DNA of 12,381 nucleotides from Brevundimonas sp. UBA4609 (GTDB lineage Bacteria > Pseudomonadota > Alphaproteobacteria > Caulobacterales > Caulobacteraceae). The notes under the pieces are model-generated. The model was not told the DNA's origin and did not search any database. It saw only the letters and a program-made list of their open reading frames with translations. This document shows, in pieces, positions 12,330 to 12,381 of the stretch; the stretch's first letter is position 1; each line of letters begins with the position of its first letter. Position numbers and translations under genes: made by a program. The stretch is from assembly GCA_002386585.1 (NCBI GenBank), contig DGIZ01000077.1, positions 1-12,381 of the forward strand, written 5' to 3'.

Positions 12330-12381
12330 TCAGGACCAGGGGCCCATACGCGACGAGGGCGCGTCCGGCGCGACCGGTTCC
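12330..12381 (-). CDS. Possible 3' end of a minus-strand gene (cut by window edge)
   Basis: From the right edge a minus-strand frame reads EPVAPDAPSSRMGPWS and stops at TGA 12332-12330, 62 bases before fzlA. Fourteen of its 16 complete codons end in G or C, as in the real genes here. It is far too short to identify, and other frames are open too, so this is only a candidate. Confidence 0.3.
   Translation of the reverse strand, partial: EPVAPDAPSSRMGPWS

Noticed and set aside
12319..12381. Plus-strand TTG start reading MSQAQDQGPIRDEG to the right edge
   Set aside because: It has a rare start codon, no Shine-Dalgarno and only about 20 codons visible; the minus-strand gene end in the same bases is at least as likely.
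1..12381. Mobile elements, CRISPR, tRNA/rRNA, toxin-antitoxin or defence systems
   Set aside because: No transposase or integrase motifs, regular repeat-spacer arrays, tRNA-like folds or recognisable defence-gene domains were seen on either strand. The window looks like core chromosome.

Overview
The window is high-GC DNA (roughly two thirds G+C, with strong G/C preference at third codon positions) and reads as ordinary alphaproteobacterial chromosome. The best lineage clue is a GST-fold protein matching the Caulobacter division factor FzlA, with a CtrA-like TTAA-N7-TTTAC site just upstream. Together with a REP-like repeat carrying GATGAGGGGTG, this points to Caulobacterales, most likely Brevundimonas or a close relative. 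The genus is an inference.

Layout from left to right. (1) The 3' end of a receiver-domain response regulator, then a TSUP (TauE/SafE-like) membrane transporter, both on the plus strand. (2) A tightly packed minus-strand operon, read right to left: a secreted M14-type zinc carboxypeptidase with an extra C-terminal domain, a small DUF333 (YoaF-like) lipoprotein, and a YibF-like glutathione S-transferase. The first junction is a TGATG overlap and the second is two bases. (3) A gene-free, comparatively AT-rich stretch of about 390 bases that separates the peptidase from a divergent SLC1-type dicarboxylate/amino-acid symporter, which ends in a strong intrinsic terminator. (4) A LuxR-type regulator preceded by a perfect 10-base inverted repeat, then two minus-strand envelope genes of unknown function (a single-pass membrane protein and a lipoprotein). 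A tandem 12-base repeat and a hairpin lie between those two. (5) Threonine ammonia-lyase (ilvA) overlapping a lipoprotein FKBP-type prolyl isomerase on the plus strand. (6) An inverted pair of 53-base REP-like elements, the right one forming the 3' end of queG. (7) A minus-strand fzlA-queG pair, and a possible gene end at the right border.

Functionally the genes are a mix of envelope and periplasm proteins (peptidase, four lipoproteins or small membrane proteins, two transporters) and housekeeping genes (isoleucine biosynthesis, queuosine modification, division). No phage, transposase, CRISPR, tRNA, rRNA or recognisable defence system is visible. The points that most deserve a second look are regulatory or structural: the CtrA-like site at fzlA, the co-varying REP pair, the operator-like repeat before the LuxR gene, and a possible small ORF at 7686-7862.
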